From the NCBI RefSeq assembly GCF_004365165.1, contig NZ_SOCH01000002.1, forward strand, positions 62,001 to 126,000: 64,000 bases of DNA, read 5' to 3'. The notes under the pieces were generated by a model. It made no database searches. It worked only from the letters and a program-made list of their open reading frames with translations, and was not told the origin of the DNA. The stretch is from Metamycoplasma hyosynoviae (GTDB lineage Bacteria > Bacillota_I > Bacilli_A > Mycoplasmatales > Metamycoplasmataceae). The translations under genes were made by a program, and so were the position numbers. Positions 10,208-19,551 of the stretch are shown in pieces; position 1 is the first letter of the stretch, and every line of letters starts with the position of its first letter.

Positions 10208-12994
10208 ATGACTAAACAGAGTAAGATAATTTTATTATCTTCATTAATCACCCCCCCCACTTGCATTCCTTTATTAGTAATTTCATGTACTAATCAAGAC
10301 CCTACAAGTGAAATTGAAAAAGTTAAAGTTTCTGCAACTTCATTAGATAAATTAGCTAGCGAAGTAACTGATTCAGATATAAAAATTACTGGTTATCGTA
10401 CATCAGTGTTCACTGCCACTCAAACGCACCAAGTTAGTGCCACTGATCCAACCACACTAGAAGTTCTAGTAGAATTAAAAAACATTAAAAAGGGCACTAA
10501 GGCACAAAAAGTCTTTCCTATTAAGGGCTTTAAGGCCGATTCCACCGAAGAAATAAAAAATCTTTTAGCTACAGAGCTTGAAAAAATTAGTGGCGTTACA
10601 GTAGATAATCACACTGATAAAATAGCTAACACTATTGTTGCAAGCGACATAAAAATTACTGAAACTTCAACTATTGACAAAAACACTTTTGAATTTTCAA
10701 TAAATCCAAAAGTTGATAGTAAAGATAAAACCAAGCTTAATGTTACAATCAGACTAAAACATAAGCAAAGTGGAGTTTTATCAAAAGCAAAAAGCTTTTC
10801 AATTGAGGGTTTTAAAGCACTTACAGCCGAACAAGAAGAACTAATTAAAAAGCTTAATACTGCGTCAAGAAAAGTTACTGTTGATGTTGATAACAAAGCA
10901 AATATGTTTGCAAAAGAAGTTACAGAAGCAGATTTAAAATTCACAATCCCTACAATTTCAGGCATCATTGATGATCCCAATAAATATGAGATAATAGAAA
11001 AATCTTGATCCGTAAGTAAAACAGATTCAAAAAATCTAGAAGTATATTTCCACTTAAAAAACAAAGAAAATAATTTAGTTTCAGATAAACGTAAATTTGA
11101 AATTAAAGGTTTTAAAGAAGCTGAAGCTTCTACTCCCGAAGAAAAAGCATTGCAAGATGCATTAAATGCTGTTAGTTTATCATATGAAGGCGGCAAAGAA
11201 GTATTAGATAAAACTGATGCTGGTGATTTAGCAATTACTAAAGTTAAACTAGAAAATCAAAAAGAAGGTTTCGAATATAGCCATAAATTCAAAAATGATA
11301 ATCCAAGCAAGGTTAATTATAATGATGGATTTAGAACTGTAGTAATTACTATCAAAAAAGGTTCAAAATCACTTTCAAAAGAAATTAATCTTGAATGCTT
11401 TAAATCAGATTATGATGTAATCATAAAACAAAGAGAAAAAATCAAAAATATTGATTTATATCAAACCATTGAAACCAAAAATCTTGTTGAATCATTATTA
11501 ACGGGTCAAAAAACTGAAATTGATATATTCTATGATTTTAAAGAAAAGAAATTTTATGATAAAAAACATGATGATCCCGATAAAAAGCAAATATTAGATT
11601 TATCAAAAATAAGTTTTGAATTTGGAACTACTTTTGGAAGAAGCAAATTAATCAAAGTTATCGATAATAAATATAAAGCAGCTATAACATTAGCTAAAAG
11701 TTATAAAGTGGATAATAAATGAAAATACATTTATGATACAAAACAAACTGAAACTAACGAACTAAGTTTTGAAATTATTGATCAAAATGCGATAGATAAA
11801 GTTGCAGAAGATGCTAAAACTAAATTTGATTATCCTAATAAAAAAGATATATTTGTAAATACAGCTGAACAAAGCAATATTATTTTGCCTAATGTGAAAC
11901 TTCAAAATATTGCAGTTAAATTCATTATCAATAAATTTGAAAAAGACTCTGAACATTCAAAATTGGTTTTAACATATCAAGCAGAAATTGAATATAAAGG
12001 TACAAAATTCACTTCTAAATCAACCAAAACTGAAATAACCGGATTTAAAGCAGATGAATTAGGTAAAGAATTTAATGGTTTGACAGTAGATTATGATAAT
12101 AAAGATCAAGTCGAAGCTGATAAAGCAGAAGATTCAAAATTCAAACTATTAAAAGGAAGTGAAACATATAATGCACCTTCTGGAATTACTAAAAAAATAG
12201 AAGTTTTAGAAAAAGATAAATATAATGGAAAAGTTAAAGTAAAAGTTATTTTAACTAAAGATGGTAATAATGCTTCAAAAGAATTTACAGTTGAAGGATT
12301 TAAAAAAGTAAACTTTGATTTTAATAGTATTACTGCTGATAGTTTAACAATTGAATACGAAGGTATCACAAAAACTGAAGTTTTACCTACATCTATTACA
12401 AAGTTAAATGTTAACATTACCGTAAAACCCGAATATAAAGATGCTATCGAGGTTCAAGATTTCGAATTAACTGATGCTAATAATACTGCTGGAAGTTTAA
12501 AAATAAAAATCACTATAAAAAATCTAGTTGATAATTTGCATCCTACTAGAATAATTGAAAAAGATGAAAGTGGTTTCAAAACATCAACAGGTTCTACAAA
12601 AGAATATAAACTAAAAGAATTATATGATTTATCTGTTTCAAAAAACTTATTCAAAGTTGATACATCAAAGGAAGATAATATTATCGAATCATTTAATAAA
12701 GTAACAAATAATGGAACAAAAATTGCTTATCTAGCAATTAAGGATAATGTAATTCTTGAAAAAAATAAGGGTAATAAAATAGATGGACTTTCAATTTCTG
12801 ATGCCTTAATAAAGGGTAAAGTAAATACCCACGGAACAAATGAACAAAACATTTGCAAGCATGAAGATAAAGGTAATGCTAAAGGCGTTTCACTTATTAG
12901 AGAAAACAATAAATGAATAATTAAGTGAAGATTATTAATAAAAGATAATAAACTTGATGACGAAATATTTGAACAAATAATATTTGAAAAATAA
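10208..12994 (+). CDS. Variable surface lipoprotein with repeated domains; C8 tract in signal peptide
   Basis: This is a 928-aa predicted surface lipoprotein. The signal peptide starts MTKQSKIILLSSLITPPTCI and ends in a lipobox LLVISC at about residue 27. The mature part is a string of roughly 90-110-residue beta-rich repeats, each closing with a GFK motif (IKGFKADS, IEGFKALT, IKGFKEAE, ITGFKADE, VEGFKKVN), as in Lipoprotein_17-type variable surface proteins. Several TGA codons encode Trp. A run of eight C (10251-10258) codes for part of the signal peptide, so gain or loss of one C would abolish expression. It lacks the C-terminal cap shared by the 19.5-31 kb family and ends WRLLIKDNK...IIFEK. 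It is followed by a strong terminator. Its ligand or role is unknown. Confidence 0.85.
10251..10258 (+). repeat. Homopolymeric C8 tract inside lipoprotein signal peptide
   Basis: Eight consecutive C in a very AT-rich genome encode Thr-Pro-Pro-Thr in the signal sequence. The current length is in frame. Such tracts are classic slipped-strand switches of mycoplasma lipoproteins. Confidence 0.85.
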
Positions 12995-13008
12995 ACTTTT
13001 GCCAATGC

Positions 13009-13043
13009 AAAAAGATGAATTAAATTGAAGTTCATCTTTTTTT
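13009..13043 (+). terminator. Terminator of the plus-strand repeat lipoprotein
   Basis: An 11-bp stem AAAAAGATGAA / TTCATCTTTTT with an 11-base loop is followed by further T residues, 15 bases after the stop codon. Confidence 0.85.
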
Positions 13044-13110
13044 CTGCAATTTTACTAATTGAAGATAATTAATCAATATCGCCACATATTTTTGGAAAAG
13101 ATGCAATAAA

Positions 13111-13140
13111 AAGACACAAAACTTTTTTTGTTTGTGTCTT
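13111..13140 (-). terminator. Terminator of pepP
   Basis: A 10-bp stem AAGACACAAA / TTTGTGTCTT around a T-rich loop lies 23 bases after the pepP stop, with TTTTTATT following on the minus strand. Confidence 0.8.
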
Positions 13141-13162
13141 AATAAAATATAAATTCTAATTT

Positions 13163-14200
13163 TTAATAGTCTTCTGGTCTACTTAAAACTCTATTGCCGT
13201 CTTTTGTAACTAGAACAGTGTCTTCAATACGAGTTCCACCTAGATTTTCAACATAAATTCCAGGTTCAACTGTAATTATCATACCTTCTTCTAAAACAGT
13301 TGGAACAGTTGCATTTACATAAGGGAGTTCATGAACATCAATACCAACACCATGTCCTGTTGAGTGAACAAAGAATTTACCATAACCAGCATTTTCGATG
13401 TAATCACGGCAAATTTTATCAATTTCTTGTGTAGTTACCCCCGGTTTGACCGCTTCACGTCCAAGACGTTGAGCTTCTGTAACAATGTCAAATATTTTTA
13501 CAAGTTCAACATTTTTTGGTTTTCCAAAAAAGAAAGTACGTGTAATATCACTAGCTCATCCCATAAATTGTGCACCGAAGTCAATTTTAACAATGTCTCC
13601 TTCAACTAACTTTCTATCAGTTGGGTGGTGATGAGGTTCGGCAGCATTCGAACCAAAAGCCACAATTGAATCAAATGATTCTTTTTCAGCACCAAAAATA
13701 CGCATTAAATAACCTAATTTGTTTGAAACTTCAATTTCACTAATTCCCACTTTTAGAAGTTTTTTAACTTCTTCGTATGCTTGAAGAGAAATGTTGCAAG
13801 CTTCTTGGATTTTAGCTACTTCTTCATCATCTTTTTTGATTCTAAATTGTTGACCTTGAACCAAAACAAATTCTGATTTTGGTGAAAGTTTTTTTAATCT
13901 TTCAAATACACCAACATTTAAATAGTCTTGTTCTATCGCTATTTTTTTGTATTTTTTCTTTTCTAAGAATTTTGCAAGTGCATCTTTTTCTAATAAGTTA
14001 ACTTCAACGTTTTTGGCATTTTTAGTAGCATATTCAATATAACGTCCATCAACAAATAAAAATGCTTTTTCTTTTTCAACAATCAAATATCCATCTGATG
14101 TTTGTACGTTTGAAAATCACAATCTAGTTTGTGGGGCTTCTGAAATATAAGCATCTACTTTAGTTTCAGAAAAATATTTATTTAATTCATTTCTTAACAT
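13163..14200 (-). CDS. pepP: Xaa-Pro aminopeptidase (M24 family)
   Basis: This 345-aa cytoplasmic metallopeptidase removes N-terminal residues that precede proline and so helps use imported peptides. An N-terminal creatinase-like domain (DGRYIEYATKNAK) is followed by the pita-bread catalytic domain. The dimetal ligands are visible in order: KIDFGAQ and SDITRTF (Asp, Asp), HSTGHGVG (His), VEPGIYVE (Glu) and GTRIEDTVL (Glu). ATG 14200 has a strong AGGAGATA box. Whether it prefers Xaa-Pro dipeptides (pepQ-like) or longer peptides is not decidable here. Confidence 0.9.
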
Positions 14201-14276
14201 ATTATCTCCTGTGTGTTTGAAATATTTTTAATTTTGAAATTTGATAAATTTGGGTAAATAAAAAAATAACGCAAGA

Positions 14277-14429
14277 TTATTTTTTTTCTTTATGAGCAGT
14301 GTGAGCGTTGCATTTTGAGCAGTATTTCTTCACTTCCATTTTATCGGGATGAAGTTTTTTATTTTTTTTGGTTATATAGTTTTCCATTTTACATGTTTCA
14401 CATCTTAATGTAAGACCTTCTCTTGGCAT
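14277..14429 (-). CDS. rpmG: 50S ribosomal protein L33
   Basis: This 50-aa large-subunit protein ([20 protein letters not shown]...) has the two CxxC zinc-ribbon pairs, RCETC and YCSKCNAH, of the zinc-binding L33 type. It starts with a strong GGAGGAAC box and lies between pgsA and pepP in the same direction. Confidence 0.95.
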   Translation of the reverse strand: MPREGLTLRCETCKMENYITKKNKKLHPDKMEVKKYCSKCNAHTAHKEKK

Positions 14430-14508
14430 TGTTCCTCCGATAAGTTATTTTGTTAAATAAGAATAATCTTTATATGTAGAGCTTCAAAGATTACTAAATT
14501 ATATACTA

Positions 14509-15429
14509 TTATTCAAAAATTTCCGTTTTTGAAAAGTCGATTTGCTTTTCGTTTGCATCAGCATCAGCTTCATCTTGACTATCAGTTTTTGAAGCTTTTT
14601 TAGGTTTAGAAGTAGGTTTTTTAACTAGATTTTTATCGATTTTAATTCCTGGAATTTCAACTTCTTTTGTTTTTTCAACAATGAAATCTGATAAATATTC
14701 ATTTTCATCAGTGTTATTGTAATGATCGTATCTAATACCTTTTAGGTATTTTTTAAGGTACATAAATCCACTAACTCAAGCAAGTACAAGTGAAATTATT
14801 AGTGGGATATTAATGTAAAACACATACATTAGATTAACATTATTTGATTTTCTGTTGAAATATGAGACTCATGGCATAGCAATTGCAATCAATATTATTG
14901 AAAATGACATTAAGAAAGTTTTTGCTTTACCTAGAAAATTTGCTTGCACTTTAATGTTTTTCTTTATAGCATACATTCTAGCACCATCAACAATAACATC
15001 TCTGATGATAAATAGGATTATTACAACTAAAAATGAATAGTTCAGCATAATTAAGAACACTAGCATTAATGAAGTTGCAACTTTATCAGCAATAGGATCA
15101 AAGATTTTTCCAAACACTGATATTGTTTTAGTCTTGCGCGCATAATATCCATCAATTCAATCAGTGAACATTGCAAGAATGAATAGTGAGACATTAATTC
15201 AATATAAAATTGATAGCACTTCTTTTTTGCCATAACCATTAACTTCTAGCTTGTTATATCAGAAGAAGCTAGGTTCAGCAGCATAGTAAATCAAAACAAA
15301 CATTGCAATCATAATTGCAAGAAACGGCAACATAAACGCAAGTCTTAAAATTGTAAGTCAATTAGCTACACCAAACTTTTCATTACGTAGTAATGTTTTT
15401 GATTTTAAGTGTGAGCTACTATTTTTCAT
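14509..15429 (-). CDS. pgsA: CDP-diacylglycerol--glycerol-3-phosphate 3-phosphatidyltransferase
   Basis: PgsA makes phosphatidylglycerol phosphate, the committed step to phosphatidylglycerol and cardiolipin, in the membrane. The CDP-alcohol phosphotransferase signature DG-x2-AR-x8-G-x3-D-x3-D is complete (DWIDGYYARKTKTISVFGKI then FDPIADK). Several transmembrane helices flank it. The 306-aa product carries a non-family tail of about 80 charged residues (KKPTSKPKKASKTDSQDEAD) after the last helix. The ATG at 15429 lies inside the end of the upstream gene (11-base overlap), so the two are probably co-translated. Confidence 0.92.
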
Positions 15430-15955
15430 AATATTGTTCCTTTATTGATTTTTGCACAAGTTCTAAATAAGTTTTTGTATGTTCAGTGGTTGGAATTTGT
15501 TCATACTGGGTTTTAAAAAAACTTAAAGAATTAGGGATTTTAGTTTCTCAAATGTTGCAATTAACTGTAGCTAAAAGTTCACAATGTTCAAGAAATTCTT
15601 TGTATTCTTCTTTTTCCACAAAGTTTTGTGCAAAGTCATCTCTTTTTAAAAGCTTAGTTACAAGTTTGTTAGCTCCATCTTTGATTTCAGTCATTTTGAC
15701 TTTACCAATAGAAGGCACAAAATTTTGTAGTTCTTTTAAAGTAAAATTTATGATTTCATTGAAAGTAATAATGTAATCATAAAAAAGCATACGAGATTTT
15801 TGTTCTTTTTCTTTTTGGATTTTAAGTTCTTTTTTCTTTAAGATCTTACCTTTAAGAATTTTTCAAATAAAATATGCAATTAAAAATGCCAATAAAAGAG
15901 CAAGGATTATGTAGATAACAATTTGCGATGTGGGTGCTTTTTGTTGTGGCTGCAT
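15419..15955 (-). CDS. Hypothetical single-pass membrane protein upstream of pgsA
   Basis: This 178-aa protein has an N-terminal transmembrane helix (IVIYIILALLLAFLIAYFIW) followed by a Lys-rich stop-transfer and a helical cytoplasmic domain. I do not recognise a family. It overlaps the start of pgsA by 11 bases, which suggests a role linked to the envelope or lipid synthesis, but that is only context. Confidence 0.75.
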
Positions 15956-16018
15956 TTTATATGTCCTTACCTTAATATTTGTACTATATATAATTTAATT
16001 TTAAATTATATACTAATA

Positions 16019-17542
16019 CTAATTAGCCTTACTAAATTCTTTTATGAAAAGAATGCTTTCATAAGGTTCTAACATATTTACATTGCCTTCATAGATTTTA
16101 TCGCCATTATTACTTGCAAGAATTTGGTATCCATGACATTTTTTAAATCGTTTAGGCTTATCTGCTAAATTCAAAGCAAAATACAAAGTAATTTTTTTGT
16201 ATTTTCTTTTGATTAACACAACTCTTTTATGGTTAGATTTTTTAACTAGCACTCTTGATTTATCAAAGTTATTACTTAGTTTTTCATTATTAATAATTTC
16301 GGTTAATTGAATGAAATAATTTAATGGACTATTTTTGATAATTTTTTGAAGTTCTACATTATTTTTTGCTACATTATCAGCATAAGAAAAATAGTAGTTA
16401 TTAGAATCACCAAATCCTGAATTTTTACCATCACTTCATGACATTAAAGCATAAGAGCTTTCAGGAGATTGATATTTTTTTGCTTGTTCATAAGTGGCGT
16501 AAGGGATTTTCTTGCTTTGATAAAACCTTTTTTCTTCATTATTTTTCTTTTCGTTTTTATGAAGGTTTATGTGATAGGTTTTAGTCATTCCAAGTTCGTC
16601 ACCATAATACATCCCAATAGAAGATTTACCTGCAAATAGTAATGAAATTAAGGCTTTTGTTGATTCTTCCAAAAAGGCTTTTTCGCATCCTCACATCGAT
16701 TGAATTCTGCCATAATTATCAGATCCAAGGCAAATTATATATTTAGGGGAATAATATAAGAATTTAATTTCATTAGTAATTTCTTTGAAATTAAAAATGG
16801 TTTTATTAGCATAAGGCATTTGCTTATCTATACCTATGGTTGTAAATGAATTAATGTACAAATAATCTACTACTTTAGCTTTTGATTTAATCATTTTTTT
16901 AAAAAGTGTTTTGTTAAACACACTAGGATTTAATATCACTTTAGCATCAGGATTTAGACGTTTAATCATTTTATAAATATCTTCAAGTTTAGAAAGTGAT
17001 TTTTGTTTTTTAGTGTTTGGGATTAAAAACTCGAAGTTTTTAAGGACAAACGATTTAACTCCACATTCATTGTAGAAATTTATAACTTTGTCGAAATATA
17101 AAATAAAGTTGGCTAGATCGGTTATTCTTTCATTAGGCTGAATGTCATTATTCAAAACATATTTGCTATATAGTGTATTTCATTCAATTTCTTTGGTAGT
17201 ATCAAAATCGTCTGAATAAAGTCTCATCATATTTTTTCAATTGATATAGCTTTGCTTGATTTCAGTTAAATCAATTATTGGTGTAATTTGAACTTTATTT
17301 GTATTAAATAGTTTTGTAAGTTCAATAAATTCATCAAGTGAACCAAAACGTTGGTTAGCACTTTCAAGGGAATTTACATTTTCATATTGTTTTAAAATGT
17401 CATTAATAAATAAATAATTAATGTTTAAATACTTGAAATAATCAAGTTTAGATGAAAGCCCTTTGAAATCACCAATTCCGTTATTATCATTATCTTTGAA
17501 AGTTTCAATTTTTATTTCGTAAGTAATTATTCTTTCTTTCAT
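16019..17542 (-). CDS. Degenerate GH13 alpha-glucosidase-like protein
   Basis: This 507-aa protein is clearly derived from a GH13 oligo-1,6-glucosidase/trehalose-6-phosphate hydrolase fold: YEIKIETFKDNDNNGIGDFK at residues 8-27, RFGSLDEF at 65-72, and later IGMYYGDELGMTK near 16600, all match that family. Active-site motifs are lost. Motif I (normally DVVxNH) reads DLTEIK from residue 91. The nucleophile motif (normally GFRxD) reads SFVLK with Lys168 in place of Asp. The NHD motif reads GSD. It is therefore predicted to be catalytically dead. It follows holA, with its ATG 12 bases after the holA stop; a GTG at 17554 overlapping the holA stop is an alternative start. A retained sugar-binding or structural role is possible. 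Confidence 0.75.
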
Positions 17543-17553
17543 ATTTCCAACCA

Positions 17554-18594
17554 CTATTTTATTAATTCTAAGATAAAAGTTTTTATTCCAACCATTTCAT
17601 CTATGCGACCACTTTTTATTTTTATGTCAAGTTCAGCGAGTTTATATATTCATTCTTTAACTTTTAAATAAGATACTTTGTTTATAAATTGATTGCACAA
17701 TGAAAGTCTATATTTATGGATTTTTGTAATTTCTGCAATTTTATCTAAGCTATCATATTGTGTTTTATAAATGAAAAGTTTTTGAATATCATACAGTATA
17801 TTTCCAATTTGAGCAATGATTTGACTGATTGTTAGTCCTGAGTTAAGTTGTTCATAAAAAGCTTTGATTATTCTTTTGTAATTATTCATTGATAAGAAAG
17901 CATCTTGAAAAGCAAAATCAACATCATTCAAACTTAAATCAGCTGAATCTAGCATACTCAATTTAATGTTTTTATCAATCAAAAGCAATTTATCAATTTC
18001 ATTTTCAATTACTTTTAAATCATTAGGAAGATAAGTTAACATTTGAATTTTGGCAAGACGTTCAATTGTTCCACCTTTTTCTTTAATAATTTGGTCAATG
18101 TAATCACCCAATAAATAATTGCTAACTTTGTTTTCTTCGAAAACTTTAGCATTAGCTTCTAAATATTTATAAACAGTTGAAGGTTCGAATTCCTTGTCGT
18201 ATTTTTTTAGAAGTTGTGAAAATATAATATGTGTGTCAGGTGATTTTTCTTCAATCATTTCAATAATATCTTCAAATAATTCTTTTTTGGACTTATTGAA
18301 TTTTTCATTATATTTTTCATATTTAACTTTATTTTTTCCAGTTTTTGTTTCAGATGCTTTTTCTTTACTATAAAGATGTGATTTAGCATTTAAAAAGTCA
18401 ATGTTTTTAAAAATAATTAATTTTGTTGAAGCAAAAATATCAACATTCACTAAAACATCAACAATTTCTTCAACATACATAGAATAAGAAAAGTATAAAA
18501 CTTCCATATTTGGGTGCTTTGAAATAAGGTCAGATTTTATCTTATTTACCCTTTTATCTATTAAATATTCTTCATTGCCTTTTACTAAATACAT
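17554..18594 (-). CDS. holA: DNA polymerase III subunit delta
   Basis: HolA is the delta subunit of the clamp loader, which opens the beta clamp. The 346-aa protein starts with MYLVKGNEEYLIDKRVNKIK, the typical delta N-terminus, and has the central lid (LGDYIDQIIKEKGGTIERLA) and the LPNDLKVIENEIDKLLL segment of the family. The C-terminal helical collar contains NNYKRIIKAFYEQLNSG. A Lys-rich insertion occurs around residues 80-105. The start has little Shine-Dalgarno signal. It is divergent from yebC and shares the intergenic region 18595-18741 with it. Confidence 0.85.
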
Positions 18595-18708
18595 ATCTTA
18601 TTAATTATAGTTAAATTTTTAGTTTTACAAAGTTAATTGGTAAAAATGATTTACAAATTTTAACAATTAGTAAATGATAATTGGATATAAAAATAAATCC
18701 ATTTTTGA

Positions 18709-18714
18709 TATAAT
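18709..18714 (+). promoter_or_regulatory. -10 box of yebC
   Basis: A perfect TATAAT lies 28 bases before the yebC start; the -35 region is not clear. Confidence 0.5.
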
Positions 18715-18741
18715 TTTTTGAAAATAAGCTAAGGAGAAATT

Positions 18742-19476
18742 ATGTCAGGACATTCAAAATGAGCAACAACAAAAGCACATAAATTCGCACAAGATGCTAA
18801 AAGAAGCAAGATGTTTCAAAAGTTTTCAAAAGAAATAATGGTTGCAGCAACCATTGGCGGTCCAGACCCTGATTCCAATCCTTCTTTAAAACTAGCAATT
18901 ACAAAAGCAAAATCACGTAGTATGCCAAAAGCTAATATTGATAAGATATTAGCTAAATTTACTGGAAACGCCAAACAAGAAGGAACTAATTTCCAAGAAG
19001 TGCTGTATTCAGGAACTGCATTTGGTGGGGTTACGTTTTTAATTGATTGTTTAACTGATAACTTTAATCGTCTTTCTTCTAATATTAAACATTATTTTAA
19101 TCACGCTAATGGAACATTGGGTAAGCAAGGTTCTGTACCTTATGTATTTGATAAAAAAGGTATTATCGAATTTAATAAATCTATCGCCCCTGAAGATGAA
19201 GTTATGATGCTAGCGCTAGATGCTGGTGCAAGTGATTTCCAAGTTGAAGAAACCACTTATGTAATAACTACTGAACCAAGCGACTTTTCAGCCGTTAAAC
19301 AAGCTTTAGATGATGCTTTAAAAATTGAAAACTATATTACTGCAGAAGTTACTTATATACCTAATTCAACTGTCGAAATTTCAGTTGAAGATAAACAAAA
19401 CCAAATTGAAAAATTCATTGACTTATTAGAAGACGACGAAGATGTTCAAGAAGTCTACCACAATGCTGAATTCTAA
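18742..19476 (+). CDS. yebC: YebC/PmpR family DNA-binding/translation regulator
   Basis: This 244-aa protein matches the TACO1/YebC family from its first residues (MSGHSKWATTKAHKFAQDAK; the Trp is TGA), through the GGPDPDSNPSLKLAI and NIKHYFNHANGTLGKQGSV motifs, to the C-terminal EDDEDVQEVYHNAEF. Members act as transcription regulators or help ribosomes through proline stretches. A strong AAGGAG box precedes the ATG. It is the only housekeeping gene here on plus. Confidence 0.93.
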
Positions 19477-19506
19477 AAATTACTAATTAATTTAATAAGA
19501 TAATAA

Positions 19507-19543
19507 TGAAAAATACAATAGAAAACTACTGTATATTTTTTAA
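19507..19543 (+). terminator. Probable terminator of yebC
   Basis: An imperfect hairpin (AAATACAATAG / CTACTGTATATTT) followed by six T lies about 30 bases after the yebC stop. Pairing includes a wobble and a bulge, so it is a moderate call. Confidence 0.5.
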
Positions 19544-19551
19544 TTATTTAA

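Noticed and set aside
10609-11196. 195-aa minus-strand open frame opposite the plus-strand repeat lipoprotein
   Set aside because: It has no start signal, its composition is Ser/Leu-rich as expected for the antisense of a Lys/Glu-rich gene, and the plus-strand gene has a signal peptide and repeats.
4437-17155. Apparent strings of short broken genes (valS, alpha-glucosidase, others)
   Set aside because: The breaks are all at TGA codons in positions where the families have Trp. Read with TGA as Trp the genes are continuous, so they are not pseudogenes.
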